Shown piece after piece: positions 62,883 to 64,000 of a stretch of 64,000 nt of DNA. The DNA lies in assembly GCA_009877105.1 (NCBI GenBank), contig WXFD01000019.1, positions 73,355-137,354 on the forward strand, written 5' to 3'. The number at the start of each line of letters is the position of its first letter. Within the stretch, counting starts at the first letter, position 1. Source of the stretch: Bacteroidales bacterium (GTDB lineage Bacteria > Bacteroidota > Bacteroidia > Bacteroidales > VadinHA17). The notes under the pieces are model-generated. The model searched no databases and had not been told where the DNA came from. It was given only the letters and a program-made list of their open reading frames with translations. A program made the translations under genes and the position numbers.

Positions 62883-63896
62883 TCAGACTCTGAATCCCGG
62901 TTGTGACACTGCTGTTTCAATAAAAGCAATAATGTTTTCAACCGGGGCGTCTCCTTCAACAGCGTGTGAAGGAGCGAATATATATCCTCCTTCTTTGCCA
63001 GCTTCGATCAGTTCCCTGGTTTCCCTTATAACATCGTCTACACTGCCGTAGGGTAGAATCCTTTGGATTGACAAGCCACCCCAGAAAGATAATTTTCTAT
63101 GATATTGTTTCAATAGTGCCCTTACATCCATCACTTCCGGCTGGAATGGATTGAAACAATCCACTCCGATATCAGCCAGATCGTCGAAAAGCTCATCAAC
63201 ATCCCCGCACGAATGGATGAAAACATATTTGCCGCGATCCTTGATGAATCTGTATGTTCTTTTCAGGTAAGGATAAATAAATTCCTTCCACATATCGTAT
63301 CCCATGATGAGACCTCTCTGCTGACCCCAGTCGTCGCCCAGTTCTATGCCGTCTATGTCATATTTCAGTGCTTCATCAATCTGTTCGAGATTGTATTGTG
63401 TGATTGATTCCATAAGCTCATGGACAAAATCCGTGTTGAGGCAGAAATCCGTCAGCAGATTTTCCATTCCCCTCATGGTCCATGCCCTTTCAAAAAGGGA
63501 AAATCCCATGGCATAAAGCCTGAACCTGTCTCCGTATTTTTCTATTTTTCCGGGAATATCTTTAAAATATCTCTTGTCACGCGGATCGGGGAACGCATAG
63601 CCTTTAAGTGAAGGTTCAGGCAAAAGATACCCCCTCACATTACCAATATCCTTGTCAATGCTCCTGTCCCATATCACTCCGAAAACATCCTGGTACAGAT
63701 CATCTCCCAGGTGTTTAAAGAAACCCACATCATCACCCAGTTCCAGAATGTGATTCTGCAGGTATTCTTCAATGTCCCTGTCAGCAAGGTAATTAAGTAC
63801 CTTTTCCCTTGCTTCGACAGTAAATTTGAAATGCCAGGGCACATAGGGCATATCGCGGAAATTCAGGGCCCTTGTGACTATTTCCCTTTTCTGCAT
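62883..63896 (-). CDS. uroporphyrinogen decarboxylase-family protein (methyltransferase-like)
   Basis: 337-residue cytoplasmic protein with the URO-D/MtaA barrel. Family features: FGVIWDRSIDKDIGNVRGYLLPEP near residue 71, DGIELGDDWGQQRGLIMGYDMW near 185, and YVFIHSCGDVDELFDDLADIG near 228, where His and Cys may bind Zn as in the corrinoid methyltransferases MtaA/CmuA. FWGGLSIQRILPYGS follows. It is not HemE: the Arg-rich N-terminal substrate loop is missing. Such proteins occur in Bacteroidota sugar loci beside Gfo/Idh/MocA genes, but their reaction is unknown. The partial gene upstream ends 6 bases before its start, so they are co-transcribed. Confidence 0.82.
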   Translation of the reverse strand: MQKREIVTRALNFRDMPYVPWHFKFTVEAREKVLNYLADRDIEEYLQNHILELGDDVGFFKHLGDDLYQDVFGVIWDRSIDKDIGNVRGYLLPEPSLKGYAFPDPRDKRYFKDIPGKIEKYGDRFRLYAMGFSLFERAWTMRGMENLLTDFCLNTDFVHELMESITQYNLEQIDEALKYDIDGIELGDDWGQQRGLIMGYDMWKEFIYPYLKRTYRFIKDRGKYVFIHSCGDVDELFDDLADIGVDCFNPFQPEVMDVRALLKQYHRKLSFWGGLSIQRILPYGSVDDVIRETRELIEAGKEGGYIFAPSHAVEGDAPVENIIAFIETAVSQPGFRV

Positions 63897-63902
63897 TTAG
63901 GT

Positions 63903-64000
63903 TTAATTCATGCTGTTCGCCTTGAAGTATTCGATATAGGCTTTTAATTTTTCAATGTATCCTTCAATGTCAAGCAACTGTTCATCGTAAATAAGAAAGG
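63903..64000 (-). CDS. C-terminal end of an unidentified gene (partial)
   Basis: The minus strand carries an open frame entering from the window edge and ending at the stop complementary to 63903-63905. The last 31 residues include FLIYDEQLLDIEGYIEKLK, then AYIEYFKANSMN: charged and helical, as in a cytoplasmic protein end. The family cannot be recognised. The 6-base gap to the URO-D-family gene indicates an operon. Confidence 0.5.
   Translation of the reverse strand, partial: FLIYDEQLLDIEGYIEKLKAYIEYFKANSMN

Noticed and set aside
1-64000. tRNA, rRNA, CRISPR array, prophage or insertion sequence
   Set aside because: Spacers were read for tRNA arms, evenly spaced repeats and transposase frames; none was found.

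Overview
The window looks like a chromosomal segment of a polysaccharide-degrading member of the Bacteroidota, most plausibly Bacteroidales/Marinilabiliales; the rank below phylum is inference. Supporting signs are many Bacteroidota-type lipoprotein and Tat signal peptides, start codons without Shine-Dalgarno sequences, promoter elements of the form TAnnTTTG, and a dense set of glycoside hydrolases and DUF families typical of the phylum. No rRNA, tRNA, CRISPR array, phage gene or intact insertion sequence was seen.

Layout. Bases 1-5819 (minus strand): the 5' part of a GH29 alpha-L-fucosidase, a PPK2 polyphosphate kinase, a secreted HExxH metallopeptidase and a histidine/aromatic ammonia-lyase. 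Bases 6182-19660 (plus): a long run of two DUF1080 proteins, a Tat-exported Gfo/Idh/MocA oxidoreductase, a Tat-exported enolase-superfamily protein, a DUF5107-TPR protein, an amidohydrolase, then a tight isomerase, class II aldolase and FGGY kinase set. It reads as an export-side oxidation and cleavage module joined to a cytoplasmic sugar catabolic module. Bases 19813-29310 (minus): an apiosidase-like (DUF4038) hydrolase, remnants of two lost Tat-protein genes, a GH36-type alpha-galactosidase, and an operon of a DUF6259-like protein, an FG-GAP propeller protein and an acetamidase/formamidase.

Bases 29768-40964: deoC (+), a YdjC deacetylase and a GH2 enzyme (-), a sugar isomerase/epimerase and a GH78 rhamnosidase (+), and the proline genes proB-proA (+). 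Bases 41056-47103: a sialidase-like BNR lipoprotein (+), then a minus operon of a GH43/GH130-like propeller, an unassigned TIM-barrel protein and an esterase. Bases 47539-55286 (+): a beta-helix protein, a DUF6807 (PmoA-like) lipoprotein, a secreted protein of unknown function and a GH106 rhamnosidase. Bases 55374-64000: a GH74-like BNR protein and an esterase (-), a carbohydrate-binding-like protein with two tandem Gfo/Idh/MocA paralogues (+), a URO-D-family protein and the tail of one more gene (-).

Taken together, the enzymes would debranch a rhamnose/fucose/galactose-containing, probably esterified glycan of pectic (RG-I/RG-II) type, and oxidise and catabolise the released sugars. No SusC/SusD pair, transporter, sigma factor or regulator lies in the 64 kb, so uptake and control must be encoded elsewhere. 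The most interesting points are the isomerase-aldolase-kinase set with altered active-site motifs, a perfect 17-bp inverted repeat whose half-site recurs upstream of the GH36 gene, and the remnants of deleted Tat-oxidoreductase genes.
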